This document shows, in pieces, positions 12,551 to 23,549 of a stretch of DNA of 64,000 bases. A model generated the notes under the pieces. It did not search any database. It had not been told where the DNA came from and saw only the letters and a list, made by a program, of their open reading frames with translations. This DNA comes from Durusdinium trenchii (lineage: Eukaryota; Sar; Dinophyceae; Suessiales; Symbiodiniaceae), in assembly GCA_963970005.1 (NCBI GenBank), contig CAXAMN010022906.1, forward strand, positions 548,919-612,918. Direction: 5' to 3'. Made by a program: the position numbers and the translations under genes. How positions within the stretch are numbered: the first letter of the stretch is position 1; each line of letters starts with the position of its first letter.

Positions 12551-12929
12551 TTAGGATAGGGTGTACGGAACTGAAAGCGGTGCCACACGCCGGCCTAGGG
12601 TTCCATTTCCTAAGGACCATCGAATCCTGGAGGTCTTAAAGGGAAAGGAGGCCAAAAGCGCAAGGTCGAAGACGACGAACAGGGCGAAATGATGACGATC
12701 GCTCAAGTCTGCAGCAAGTGAGGTTCTGGGCTTAGCCTCGTGCCATTCCGTTTGAAAAAGGCAGGTACGTAGTTCTGGCGTCCCAGAACTATATCACTGT
12801 GCGACAGATGCGTCTTCGTTGGCTGGAGACATCTGAAGCACACTCCAGCCCCCTGCTGCACAAGGAAAACAACTGTGAAGCTAAAACAATCCGAAAGGAT
12901 CCCTATGATTCCAAGGGTTACACACACAC
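12551..12929 (+). repeat. repeat family A, copy 1 ((CA)n-tailed, SINE-like)
   Basis: Starts after a CACACAC tract with TTAGGATAGGGTGTAC and ends with a short 3' stem-loop (ATCCCTATGATTCCAAGGG) running into CACACACAC. An internal GCAGGTAC...CCCCCTGC module can pair over about 95 nt. Nearly identical to 13741-14143 apart from a 12-bp indel, and more distantly like 53049-53400 and 55349-55709. No coding frame. The layout (fixed head, 3' hairpin, microsatellite tail) resembles a SINE but no pol III promoter was clearly found. Confidence 0.7.
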
Positions 12930-12947
12930 GCCTCCCCGAGGGGAGGC
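12930..12947. repeat. perfect short palindrome after (CA)n
   Basis: GCCTCCCC-GA-GGGGAGGC, an 8-bp stem with a 2-nt centre, directly abuts the CA tail of repeat A copy 1. A near-identical palindrome (centre AA) follows the CA tail at 54846-54863. Confidence 0.9.
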
Positions 12948-12999
12948 AAGATTTTTAAGCTCCGCGCCATAGGTGGTGTGAGACTCTTCGTCCCCAAGT

Positions 13000-13085
13000 A
13001 GTGGTAAGGCCAGGAACCTCTAGTAGCGTCAAAGAAACACCTAACACCTAGTAGGAAGGCCAGGAGCCCCTAGTAGCATCCCAAG
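13000..13085. repeat. CTACTAG-type minisatellite cluster 1
   Basis: Two imperfect units of a ~40-bp motif containing AGTAAGGCCAGGAGCCCCTAGTAGC. Five further clusters occur across the window (14655-14790, 15297-15392, 32385-32450, 34555-34680, 37705-37818), in both orientations. Confidence 0.75.
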
Positions 13086-13090
13086 CTAAG

Positions 13091-13450
13091 GTGCCGACAA
13101 GAGGGAGGGGTAGGGAGAGACGAGAAAAAGGAGAGAAAAGAAAGGAAGGTGTTCCCAGCTACGACGCATGCGTCCAAGGACACACCAAAGGAAGAGAGGA
13201 GAAGGTTCCCAGCTATGACAAAAGCATCCAGGGACACCCAAGGAGGGAGGAAGGAGAGAGAGAAGGAAAGAAAGAAAGAGAGAGGGAGAGAACGGGAGAG
13301 GAGAGAAAAAAGAAAAAGGCAGGTGTTCCCAGCTACGAACAAGCGTCCAGGGACACACCAAAGAAAGAGAGGGGTGATCCTGAGTGTTGCATTCAGGAAA
13401 ACCCCAGGAAGCAAAGAAAGAAAGGGGGAAGGGAAGGGGGAGAAGGGGGC
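13091..13450. repeat. purine-rich tract with a repeated 40-50 bp block
   Basis: The plus strand is almost entirely A and G, interrupted by three copies of a block with TTCCCAGCTACGA and GCGTCCAGGGACACACC (near 13150, 13205 and 13325). Long open frames on either strand here are low-complexity artefacts. Such homopurine tracts can form triplex DNA; that is inference. Confidence 0.75.
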
Positions 13451-13490
13451 TAAGGTCCCAACAGGTTCCAATGAACCTCAAAAATACTTT

Positions 13491-13637
13491 GACCGCTGTG
13501 GTCACCTTGTGCCCTGCCGAGGCGGCTGGCTGCTTAGACCGCTGCGGTCACGTAAAGGCATGAGCCAACTTGGAATTCCTAAGATGAGACAAAATCGGAG
13601 TTCTGGTGGCATGAGCCAGCTACTGTCCGCTGCGGAC
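13491..13637. repeat. three short palindromes of the GNCCGCTRCGGNC type
   Basis: Palindromes at 13491-13503 (GACCGCTGTGGTC), 13537-13549 (GACCGCTGCGGTC) and 13625-13637 (GTCCGCTGCGGAC). The second and third are followed by ACGTA. The second stem position changes on both arms together, which keeps pairing. Two more lie at 55293-55337, also just before a family A repeat. Confidence 0.85.
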
Positions 13638-13673
13638 ACGTACATCTCCGGGCAGGGGAGATAACGACGTACC

Positions 13674-13686
13674 CCCGTTCAACGGG
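13674..13686. repeat. short palindrome CCCGTTCAACGGG
   Basis: A 6-bp stem with a 1-nt centre, immediately downstream of the three GNCCGC palindromes and upstream of repeat A copy 2. Confidence 0.7.
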
Positions 13687-13740
13687 TCCACGGGAGGCAC
13701 TCTGCGGGCTCATCCCGGGTTGGCACGAGGCCAAACACAC

Positions 13741-14143
13741 TTAGGATAGGGTGTACTGGACTGAAAGCGGTGCCACACGCCGGCCTAGGGTTCCATTTCC
13801 TAAGAGAACCAGTAAGGACCATCGAATCCTGGAGGTCTTAAAAGGAAAGGAGGCCAAAAGCGTAAGGTCGAAGACGACGAACAGGGCGAAATGACGACGA
13901 TCGCTCAAGTCTGCAGCAAGTGAGGTTCTGGGCTTAGCCTCGTGCCATTCCGTTTGAAAGAGGCAGGTACGTAGTTCTGGCGTCCCAGAACTATATCACT
14001 GTGCGACAGATGCGTCTTCGTTGGCTGGAGACATCTGAAGCACACTCCAGCCCCCTGCTGCACAAGGAAAACAACTGTGAAGCTAAAACAATCCGAAAGG
14101 ATCCCTATGATTCCAAGGGTTACACACACACACACACACACAC
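13741..14143 (+). repeat. repeat family A, copy 2
   Basis: Begins TTAGGATAGGGTGTAC right after ACACAC and ends AAGGGTTACACAC followed by a (CA)n tail to about 14143. Nearly identical to copy 1, with an extra 12-bp stretch (AGAACCAGTAAG) in the head. The two copies are 1.2 kb apart in direct orientation, so unequal exchange between them is possible. Confidence 0.75.
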
Positions 14144-14654
14144 GCTGGTGGACAGCAAAAACATGTGCGATGTCGTCTCAGAAAAGGAAAGGCAAGCTTT
14201 GGATACCAAAAAAGGTGCCTCCAGTGAGCCCAATCTCAGAACCCCAACTGTGATGATGGAGCGGCTGTTGATCCTGAGTCCGACCTCAACAGGCACTTCA
14301 GGGTGATAATCTGTGCATCCACCAGAAAGTACACGCGTTCTATCTGTTTTTGGGCACGAAGCAAGTGCAAGGGCCAAAAGTCCTATAGAAACCATTGCAC
14401 ACAAGGTGTCGCTTGCTGTAGTCACTGTAGTCACTGTAGGCTTGAGGCTGGGACCCATCCTCGTCCTCAAGAATCCCACATCAGTGCAAAGCACTTTTGG
14501 GAAACAAAACTGACTTGATAGACCCATTCCAAGCACTGCCAGACTCGAGAATGCAACTCACGCACAGATTGCACAGGTGTTTGAAGAGCTCTACGGCCAG
14601 GTGAGCGGACCCAAACGCGGTTCGATACCGGAACTGCCTCTATGGTTGCTAACA

Positions 14655-14790
14655 AGAAGCTACTAGTAGCAAAGGGCATCGCTGCTAGGAGCAAGGACGC
14701 TACTAGGGGCTCCTGGCCGTACTACTAGGAGCATTCTTGCTACTAGTAACAAGGAGCCACTAGTAGCAAAGGGCATCGCTGATACCTTTT
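14655..14790. repeat. CTACTAG-type minisatellite cluster 2
   Basis: Several imperfect units with GCTACTAGGGGCTCCTGGC and GTAGCAAAGGGCATCGCTG; the last motif occurs twice. Same family as the cluster at 13000-13085, in reverse orientation. Confidence 0.75.
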
Positions 14791-17769
14791 GCAATTTTGT
14801 TACAGCTGGGACTCGGAAGACTCGCTCCCTTCGATGTACAGCTGGTGCTCATCCCTTTTCGTGTGCACATAAGTGGGTTCTTTCACGCCTAGCTGGGAAT
14901 ATAACCACAGCTTCAGACATCGGAAAGAAGTGACTGTGATCAATTGTGAGGTCCTTTCCACACTGCATAGGAAGGACCAGCGATGGGGGCTCCTGGTGCT
15001 GTTTGACACACCTAAAGAGCCTCAACCTCCTCTCGGGAAAGTCAGCACTTCGACCAGTTGTTTGCAGCTACATGGTCTTATATACATGAACAATCATGAA
15101 CGCTCACAGAAGGGTAAGGCTCTGTAAGGAAGCATCGAAATGCTTTCAGGTGTTCTAATGTGTTCTACCATCGAAATGTTTCTGAGAATTCGCTTGGCCA
15201 GGTGACAAGGTGCCTTTGAATGATTGCACACTTACAGTATCTAACAGTAAACGTTGTGAATCACGTCCAAGTTGTTTGTGAAATGTAAAAAACATGCTGC
15301 TACTAGGGGCTCCTGGCATCGCTACTAGGAACAAGAAGCTACTAACTAGCGGCTCCTGGCCTTACTACTAGGAGCAAGGACGCTACCAGGGGAATGGGTT
15401 TGATCGTTTGATCAAAGAGCAGTCGGCAACTTCTCTGACCAGCCTCCACAGGCACAGCGGCTTGTAAGGCAGGAGTTCCGTTTCGAGGGCCCTGTGCACC
15501 GGGATTCTCTTTGCAAGGCGTAGGCCATTACTTATTCTGTTGATATGATGATTCTCGCTGGTATATTTACTTTTTGCGTTGATCTATCATTATATAATCA
15601 TCTCCTGCCCTCTAGCTCTTCTCTCTTCTAAATCTTACCTCCCTTTTTATTGAATGTAAAATACAGTATGTGCTCTCTCTCTCTCTCTATTTTCATCATC
15701 TCCTCCAGTGTGGATTTACTGCAGGTCTGGCAGGGTCATGTTAAAATATGGGTAGGTGCTCTTTGATATGTTTGGTTCGGGATTCTTGTCTTTGAGCTTC
15801 AACCAGTCAGGTGAGCGAGCGCTGCATCTCTTGGCTACCCGTCAACTCACATCATTTACGGGATTTACCTCAGACAGGTCCTCTGTAATCTGTACTCTCC
15901 GCCATCTTCTACGGTCTTTCTCTATGATTATATAGTCAGGTGCCCCTCTAGAAACCTCCCAAGCCAACTGTATAACTGCTTAACAGGAGGCAAGTTTTCA
16001 ACTGGCGCTGTCCGGACAAGACTATTTGTGTGGGACATAAGTCGTTTGTACTAATGACTTTGTCTTCAATGTCAAATGCTACATTGAGGTTAGAAGTAAT
16101 TATGCATCAAAGTCCATGCATTTGGGGCAAAGCCACAGGCGGCTTGGGAGTAGTTTTGTCAAATTATATTGACGCAGATCAACGCCACATTCTTGATTGC
16201 AAATTAAACATGCGGCCGTCATTGAATGTTGCTGTCTCGAGTGTTGACCTGCAGTACTCTAATGTATATAAAAGATTGCCGATAGCCTGTGTACTAGTAC
16301 CTATATACATTTTTAAGCTAGGGAACTGCAACATAAAATCATTTCGGAATCAGACATTCGGCCGCGAAGCCGATCAGCCTCGAACCACCTCCTCGAGCAC
16401 CACGGGATGATGTGCTTGATCCAAATCTCTGCCGGCAAGCCGACTATACCTGACTCCGCGTCGAACGAGCTACTCAAACCATCCATGCACACATCAAATC
16501 ACATCGGCCTACGTTGGCCAAACAGGCGCTTTGAATCAAAAGACATTGCATAGCAGCCTCCTTTCGGTCTGCATAGCAAGCCAGTGGCCACGGCTTGCTT
16601 GAAGGAGGCCTCGGGACAGAGAGTGGAAAGACCCAGGGTCGTGCCGCAAGCGTTGATCTACGGTCTACGAGGAGCATGGCTTTATATATATATATATATA
16701 TCTGTGTGTGTTTTTTGGTGCTTATTTACTATACAAAGTGTGGCAGGTCAAAACCGCGACTAAAACCCAATTGTAAGTCTCTAAATGAGAGAAACAAAGC
16801 ATTAAAACATGAGCAAAAGGCACAGGGGTATCTCAAATTTCCCAAGGCCCAAGTGTGCACTTTGATCCAAAAGGAGTTTGTGAGGCATATGTCATCCCAA
16901 TCTTTCTGCACCAACCGGCTCGGGCTACGTGCCGTTGGAGGCTGTGGGGCGCTCAGTGACACTGCTACCGGTTGACATCTTGTCTCCTCTGCTCTGAACC
17001 TCTTTGAAAGTGGGGCTGTGTCACACAATGGCACAGATCACAATACTGAAATCCCAGTGCTGTTAAAATCCTTAAGATATGTAATTTTCTGTAGAACTCC
17101 TTGAATGGTGGACCTGTGATGCGAACCACAAAACAGATTGCAGCTCTTGCATGCTCTGGGCTCTCCAAGAGGGTTGGAGCCCAGCTGTGAAAGGCAACTA
17201 ATGTGCAGTTTTAAAGGGCACAACTAAGAAACTGAGCCTCGAAGGAAACTGGGCTCTCAGCTGGATAGAGCCAGCTTCTCTCTGGGGTCCTTGGCAAACG
17301 GTCAAGTTACGGACGGTATTTTCGCTGCCCAGAAGAACCTAGTGCTTGGCCTGTCATAGAGCATCTAATGAATCTAATGCAGGATGTTGGGTGGATGTAA
17401 ACGAGGATCAAGTGAGTTCTGAGCTTTGTACAAAAGCATGCAAGTTGTTTGGGAAAGAGTGCTTGCTTGACCAGACCCTCAAAAGAACTATCAAAGAGCT
17501 GTATTGTCCCCCTTGTTTCGTACGAAGTTGTCACACCAGACTCCATGGCTTATCACAAACATGTACCTGGCCCTCACGCTGCCTGAGGCCCCAAGCCATG
17601 GGCTTTCAGACAAGGAGAATGTGAAAGGTACTCCAGGCAATCCTGGAAGTCCACCAATCGAACATTCAACAAAGCTGAATCCCCAACCATTTAAGACTTC
17701 AATCAGTCTGGCAGCTCCTGCCAGTCTGGCCATGCTGCAAGAGATAGGAGTCAAAGACTACATAAATAG
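14791..17769. other. no supported gene; cluster 3 and simple repeats inside
   Basis: Holds a third CTACTAG cluster at 15297-15392, a (CT)n run near 15677-15690 and a (TA)n(TG)n run near 16682-16712. A few open frames on the minus strand (for example around 17500-17750) have protein-like composition, but I see no motif and no consistent splice phase. Confidence 0.5.
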
Positions 17770-18430
17770 ACATGGTGGTTGATCAATATTCTTTCATCCT
17801 GGAATGGCCACTCTTCGCGGAAAATACGATTTTTTTTTGCGGATCGTTCGTGGCCTCATGGCGAAGCATGGTCCTACAACCATGTGCGGAACCAGTCATG
17901 TTTGTATAACTAGGAACTGGCATCTTGCAGCATGACTCCAGTAGAAGGTTGAGAGCTTCCACAGGTAACTTGCAGCATCTGTGCGACATCTGTACGACAA
18001 ACAGTGTCATAAGTCCTGGTGGAGGTTTGGAATAGACTATGAATAGAGTCAGGCACACCTCAACCCAATCCTCATGCCAGCCAACAACACAGGGTGGTGC
18101 AGCTTGGGGAATGTTGGGGGGGCCTCAAGCTGGGAACCTGGACTTTAGCGGCACATTCGCGAAATGTTCGCGGATCTTTCGCAAATGCTCATAAAAATCT
18201 TCACTGGTGATTTCCCCGGGTAGGCGTAAGAAACTGCACAGCCCCTCAGAGCAGCTGCAGGTCGTTGCCTCACTGTCAGGGCTGTGCCTATTCAGGTTGC
18301 TAGTCTGTGACAGTGGGGACAGGAATCGGAGAATCCTTGACGCACTGCGCGTAAGGAAATGTTGAGGCTTCGGCGGCTTCGGTTCATTAGTCTGTGACAA
18401 TCGGGACATGCGGGGACACTTCCGCCCACC
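17770..18430 (+). repeat. dispersed repeat D, copy 2
   Basis: Second copy of the repeat at 11155-11700, same orientation, with the blocks in the same order and an internal repetition of AGTCTGTGACA.TGGGGAC. It is followed at 18500-18600 by further CTTTCGCGAATC-type sequence that may be a decayed extension. Confidence 0.72.
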
Positions 18431-19422
18431 GGCTCTGCAGGAGGATTGGCTTGTATTTCTACCTACCATTTGTCGGTCGGTAGAAAGGAAAACATATGAA
18501 AACAAAATAAAGCGAAGACCTTCGATAAATCTTTCGTGGAAACAAATAAGATACTTTCGCCAACCTCATCGCGAATCTTTCGCAAATGGTTTTAACAACA
18601 TTTGTTTAAAACTCCTTACACGGGGTTTTAGATCAACTCCCACATCATCCCAGAGCAAATCCAGTGCACATCCCTATGCTGATGCCATGCTGATGCCTAT
18701 CCACCGGTGCAAGTAGTAACCAATGAAACAAAGGTCGTGAGTGGCTCTTTTCTTCTCAAGTATCAGCCCTTTACGAAGGCTACCACCGCTCAAATCAAAA
18801 AACTGCGCTCAAGACCTTCAACCAATCATCCCCACCTATAGGCTGATGGCACTCAGCATCGGAGCCATCACCTGGGTCAAAGACGGAGATTGAAGGGACC
18901 TCAACAACTGAATGTCCACACTGCATCACATTGTGAACTCGAAATGGCCACCACACCCGAAGACATGGTAGCTGGAGTGGTCGAGCCAGATTGTGCCTTG
19001 GAAATCTCCAGACATCGACATGGGATTACAAGTCTAGTGTCCCCAGTTCCCTGCCCCCCCAGTTTCACCGGACTAGCGCAACCATCGGCGTTGATCCTCA
19101 TCCCATTCCATAAACTAGGACTTGGTCACATGAAGAGCTTCTGCTGGTCCCCGTTTCCAATCATGAATTATGAGGCTTAAAAACAGTTGCGAGGGCCAGG
19201 CCGCATGTTGTACCTCTTCCGTGTGGGGAGCTGTGCGCGGTGGGGGCGCAAAGACCGCCTAGGCAAGTCAGCTCGCATTGGACGCGAAACCCTCCACCGC
19301 CCATTGTTCTTTCTCACATTGTGTCCTTATCTTCAATCTGGCAAAACAATCCGTTTTCCATGAAATCAGGAAAGCAAACAAACCATACAAATCTGGTTCC
19401 AAATACAATTAAGCAGCTACGT

Positions 19423-20092
19423 CTACGTACAAGCATGGTGTCTTTTCTGAGTGTGATTCGTATCTATGACTTCCTTCAGCATGACTCTCCTGGCTGTTTT
19501 GGAACTACTTGCAGCTATGCAGCCGATCGCGTGCATTGCATAGGCTCCACAAGACATGCAAATTGGACCTGGAATGTCCACTTTGTGTAAGTTGTTCGCA
19601 TCTGACCTAGCTTGCCTGGCTGGCTGCCTCCATAGCAATAAGAAGCAATAAGCAATACAGGAGAGGCAAGAAAGGCCACATTTTGGATCGTTGGTAGTCC
19701 AAAAGGAAGAACGAGCAGGTGGTAGGTGGTACCAAGCTTCCCTTTGGGCTCTAGTGCCGATTGCTACTGGACTGCCAAGTCTTGGCACGGTTCATGACTG
19801 CTCAAGTAGTTATTAGTGGCCTATAGATGTCAGATGCCTTGAGTTGTATTCATGAACCAGTTCCAATGGGCATTCGAGTTGATCAAACTCTGCACCTCAT
19901 GACTGAGTTCATCACTGATCCAAGGACCTCCACGAAGAAATGTGTTTCCTCGAAGCTGCACACTGGCACAGTGTCGCATTTTGTGAACTCATATGAACTC
20001 TGAAGTATGGATGGGATGTGTAAGTGTGTGTGTGTGGGGGAAGCAACCAAAATGAACGCAGTGTTTATAAGGCAAAACATGTCACCTCGCAC
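19423..20092 (-). CDS. candidate exons of an unrecognised gene (downstream part)
   Basis: Two minus-strand stretches have protein-like composition: one near 19450-19580 with a Cys/His pattern (CMSCGAYAMHAIGC) and one near 19890-19990 (SFEETHFFVEVLGSV). They lie downstream of the better-defined exons at 20302-20873 on the same strand and might be the end of that gene. Exact edges cannot be set. Confidence 0.22.
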
Positions 20093-20301
20093 CCTGAAGG
20101 CTTTGGTGCACTGGGTGATCTCGACATCAGGTGAATTCTCTGGGTGTCATTGATTGGAATCCTGAAAGGCTGAAATCAAACCATTGCCTTCCTCGGTGTG
20201 CAGATTTGATGCTTGGGACAGTGCGACATATGACATTGCCCTTTGATCTCAGCTCACATTAGTGGATATGTCCCATAACCCACCCTCTGCAGGATCAAGA
20301 C

Positions 20302-20391
20302 CTGCGGGATGTTGGCTGGGGCTTGGTCAGTTTGACGTACCACGCGTCGCAGTTGTTGACTGTGTCCCACCTCCACGCAAAAGATAACATC
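20302..20391 (-). CDS. candidate exon, unrecognised protein
   Basis: Exactly 30 codons lie between GTCAAG|GATGTT and CCGCAG|GTCTTG (GT donor), so acceptor, donor and frame agree. The segment starts DVIFCVEVGHSQQL and ends with a Pro/Gln-rich stretch. I recognise no family. It probably continues the exons at 20440-20512 and 20745-20873. Confidence 0.45.
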
Positions 20392-20439
20392 CTTGACACA
20401 CTGTGGCACTGCAACTTCTGCAGTCTGATATTGCAATCA

Positions 20440-20512
20440 TGGTTTCCAGCGCATCGCAGCACCAGCTGTGGTTCCAGTCTTTCCCCGCCATTTCCCTAGA
20501 ACGTATCACGGC
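20440..20512 (-). CDS. candidate exon, unrecognised protein
   Basis: Opens after CCTTTCAG|GCC, a pyrimidine-rich acceptor with the AG|G context seen throughout this window, and reads AVIRSREMAGKDWNHSW onward. The donor side is not certain. The residues upstream of the acceptor are also open, so the exon could be longer. Confidence 0.35.
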
Positions 20513-20744
20513 CTGAAAGGGGCCAATGAGAATGCCCCCCACCTCCAGAAGCCTCAAAAGCCCGTTTTTGGGACGGGATAATGCTTGGATGCCTCTGGTA
20601 CGCTTGTTTGTGCGGACGGTATGAACTCTGTCTGATAACGCAAAGGCAAGTTGACCCATTGGCAAACTACTCCAGCAATTTCAAACGAAATGAGTGAATG
20701 GTCAAATGAGAGATGCAAGTTGTTCTAGGCCCAAAGCCGGTAGA

Positions 20745-20873
20745 GGTACTTGGACTTCGAGTTAGCACAGGCACCCACGTAGATTCGGTCGTATCCTCAG
20801 GCAGCAAAATTCGTCCGGTCATGTACCACCCAATGGAGTATCTGGTGCTAGCTTCTTCCTGTGTGCAGCTTCC
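20745..20873 (-). CDS. candidate exon, unrecognised protein
   Basis: Opens after TGTTTTCAG|GGA, a strong acceptor, and reads a segment containing YSIGWYMTGRILLPEDTTES. The donor is not fixed; the right-hand limit is approximate. It would be the most upstream clear exon of the gene spanning roughly 21.2-20.3 kb. No domain recognised. Confidence 0.38.
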
Positions 20874-21249
20874 CTGAAAACATACCAAAACACCACCAAA
20901 ACATATGTTTGACACCACCATAGTACACCACCAAAACTATTGTTCTGTCTGCTGCAGCTCCAACTCAAAAAGAATCTGCAACCTCTACAAACAGAACCCA
21001 AGGCAATTGCTGTACTGCGCATTCCAGCACTTCAGTCTTGCTAGGGGCGAACTTAATTCCCCTTCCGAAAATGGACAAAGCAGCCACAAGAGGAGGTGCT
21101 AAATTCGCAACACCTGCGGCGTTCACACGAATTGTTGTGCTGCGGGCTCGGTGCCAAACGCATCGTCTCATTCACGTTGAGCTGGTAGATGTTCCCCACA
21201 GTGAACTGCAGGCTGTGCTTGCCTGGAAGCTGTGGGATTAGTTTTTAGT

Positions 21250-22585
21250 CAGTACAGTTCCACTTGGCTTGGCTGTTGTGACGAAGTAACAGAGCAACCC
21301 AGTACGCTCAAAAAAATGTGAGGTGCAACGGTCGAACTTTATCAAATAACTTTGCCAACTGTCCAATAAGGCAACCAAGTATTGCCTTGTACTCCTTGTA
21401 CACTTCCAGCTCTCTGTATGTATCATTATGTATCTCTCCCTCCAAGCACAGCCCCGGCCAAGCGAGGCTGCACGAGCTTTGGCATGAGCCACAGTTTCAG
21501 GCCTCGATTGGCACATTTCAGTCCAAAACTCTGAGCACTTCCAAAGCGCGACCAGCAAGACCAAGTGTTTTGCTGGTAGCTCATCGATTTACTTTCCCGT
21601 GCGCAGACTCAGCAAGTATGCGAGGAAAAGCATTGCTGGCTGGTGTCAAGGGGTATTGGCTCTGCCCAACTGAGCAGCGCTGAGCTCTGCCCCACTGAGC
21701 AGCGCTGCCAGATTTCCACACCATGATTGGCTGCGTGAGGCCCGGTGAATTCAGACCTCAAGCCAATAGAAGCCCAGGAGCACATCAAGCTGTCAATAAA
21801 CCTATCTTGGACATGCAGTCCTCAAAATACTCTTGATAGCCTATACCCTGGCCTAGTACTAAAACTTTCAAAAATGAAGGACCAACGTCGCGAGAAGCGA
21901 TCTGAAACCGCAAGTCGACAAACAAAGAATTCAGCATCCGAATCCAAGCACAAAAATGCAACTAAGCCAGCCACACGATACAGTTGAAATATCCAGTACC
22001 TGAACCTGAGGTGTTAACACGCCAGCCCTATGTGCTTCAAAACATTGAAAAAGCGTTTGCTGCTCGTATAGATACTACAAGTAAGCAATTGTTTTTTGCG
22101 ACATCGAGCTAAGCGATTCGCCCTCGAAAACGAGGAAACCTAGAAAACCGAGAAAAGCTGTAGAAAATTGTCCGCTGTTTTCACGGTCTTCGTGGTTTTT
22201 GCGTGTTCGCAATTTCTCCGCTACCTCGGTTTTGCGTTGCTTTCGCGGTTTTCACTGTTTTGGTGGTCAGTTCTGTACTCCGAAATTCATGCAGTGCATC
22301 CTCAGAACATTGTGCACAGGGCATGTATAGTGACAGACTCAACTTATACTTATGTAGCCTCAAATCCGAAAGCATAGAGAACTGTTCACAGGGAAATGGT
22401 TCTAAGTTCTAAGCGTTTTACATTGTGCAATTGTGCAGTATGGATAGCACAAGTGGCAGAATGCTGAGCGCTCCAACCGATGTTCAGGAACGACATCCCG
22501 GGCCTAGGTCAGGCCCGCTTTCAAACGAAATGTCTGAGCAGGATAGAAACCATCAATATTTATTATTAAGATAGTGTTTTTCCTT
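21250..22585. other. no supported gene
   Basis: Short open frames only. A part near 22140-22290 is rich in TTCGCGGTTTTC/CTTCGTGG words recalling repeat D, but the similarity is too weak to call a copy. Confidence 0.45.
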
Positions 22586-22589
22586 CTAG

Positions 22590-22778
22590 GCCGCCCTTGC
22601 TTAATTCAGTAGGCGCCTACTTAATTAGGCCAGGGAGAAATTAGCTCCTATCTACTTAAGTTATATACTACATAATGATGCAGGATAGCTCACGCTTCTT
22701 CAAGGAAGCTCCCCCTGTCACTGTCTGATGGTGGGGGGAGCTTCCTTGAAGAAGCACTCGCACTAATGAGTTGGTTTT
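22590..22778 (+). mobile_element. MITE-like element, copy 4, left part (with hairpin cassette), split by copia
   Basis: Contains TAGGCGCCTACTTAATTAGG, ATGCAGGATAGCTCACGC, then a near-perfect hairpin (arms CTTCTTCAAGGAAGCTCCCC and its complement around a ~20-nt loop), then GCACTAATGAGTTGGTTTT. The element stops in the middle of its conserved 3' end and resumes at 31411 after the copia element. Confidence 0.85.
22774..22778 (+). repeat. 5-bp target site duplication (left)
   Basis: GTTTT immediately precedes the left LTR and is repeated exactly at 31411-31415 after the right LTR. Five bp is typical for copia integrases. Confidence 0.92.
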
Positions 22779-22930
22779 TGAAAGCGCTCCCCACCACGGG
22801 GAAAACCCAAGGCCGTCGTGGCCCGCGCGCCCGCCTAAGCGAGCCGAACCTTTTCAGCTCAAAGTCTCGAGCCCGCCGCTCTCGGCAGGAAAAAGGTCAC
22901 AAACATGTCCAAAAGCTTGCCATGCTTACA
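22779..22930 (-). repeat. 3' LTR of copia element (152 bp)
   Basis: On the plus strand it runs TGAAAGCGCTCCCC...CATGCTTACA, so both ends are TG...CA. By eye it is identical along all 152 bp to 31259-31410. GC-rich with CCCGCGCGCCCGC in the middle. No clear polypurine tract adjoins it; the nearest purine-rich stretch on the minus strand is GGTCAGGAAGG. Confidence 0.95.
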
Positions 22931-22952
22931 TCGCTACACCTTCCTGACCTTT

Positions 22953-23549
22953 TTACGTCAGAGGGTGCAGCTCTGGAGGCGGTTCGTCGCCGTCCCATGG
23001 CCACTTGAATTTGGCTGCTAAACACTTCAGCGCTCCCACGAAGCCGTCCTGCATCTCCTTCATTTTCTTCTTGAGTGCACGCTTGCGCAGCTTCCTTCCG
23101 GCCTCGAGCTTCCCGTCATGGACGAGTCGCCAGTGTTGGCGTTGGCGGAAGAACTGCGGCAAAGTTTTGCGAGCCCCCTGCTTTGTCAGCGCATCAGCAA
23201 GCTGCGCCAAACCGTTCACCCACCTCAGTTGGGTGCCAGCTCTCAAAGCATGGTTCACGGCCAGGGTGACCTCGTAACCAGCTCTGCTGTCTCGCAGCCC
23301 ATGCAATGCGCTCAGGTTGCGCATCATTGCATCATAGATGCCTCTGCTGTCCATGACCAGCGCTCCGGGAATCTTCTTGACCACTTCATGGAGGTTCTCC
23401 CGAGTGATCTTCTCTCCAGCAAACTCCGCCAGGAGGAGGCGGATTTGGAAGTTTTGGTCCTCCCCCATGGTGATCGCCTGCACCTCCGCGCCGTTCGACC
23501 CCAGGCACTGTCGTGGCGTCTTGCCACTTTTCCATTGCGCCACCGAGAG
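22953..23549 (-). CDS. copia RNase H, C-terminal part and tail
   Basis: This continues the RT-RNase H frame after the TAA at 23550-23552. It contains the second and third catalytic acidic positions of the RNase H fold (SNGAEVQAI with its Glu, ALVMDSRGIYDA with its Asp) and the NGLAQLADALTK motif near the domain end, followed by a basic tail rich in Lys/Arg. RNase H degrades the RNA strand after first-strand synthesis. The TAA could come from CAA by one C-to-T change, since the frame is otherwise continuous across it. Confidence 0.85.
   Translation of the reverse strand, partial: LSVAQWKSGKTPRQCLGSNGAEVQAITMGEDQNFQIRLLLAEFAGEKITRENLHEVVKKIPGALVMDSRGIYDAMMRNLSALHGLRDSRAGYEVTLAVNHALRAGTQLRWVNGLAQLADALTKQGARKTLPQFFRQRQHWRLVHDGKLEAGRKLRKRALKKKMKEMQDGFVGALKCLAAKFKWPWDGDEPPPELHPLT

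Noticed and set aside
13491-13686. CRISPR-like array of short palindromes
   Set aside because: Spacing is irregular, the repeats are only 13 bp with paired changes, and the context is eukaryotic.
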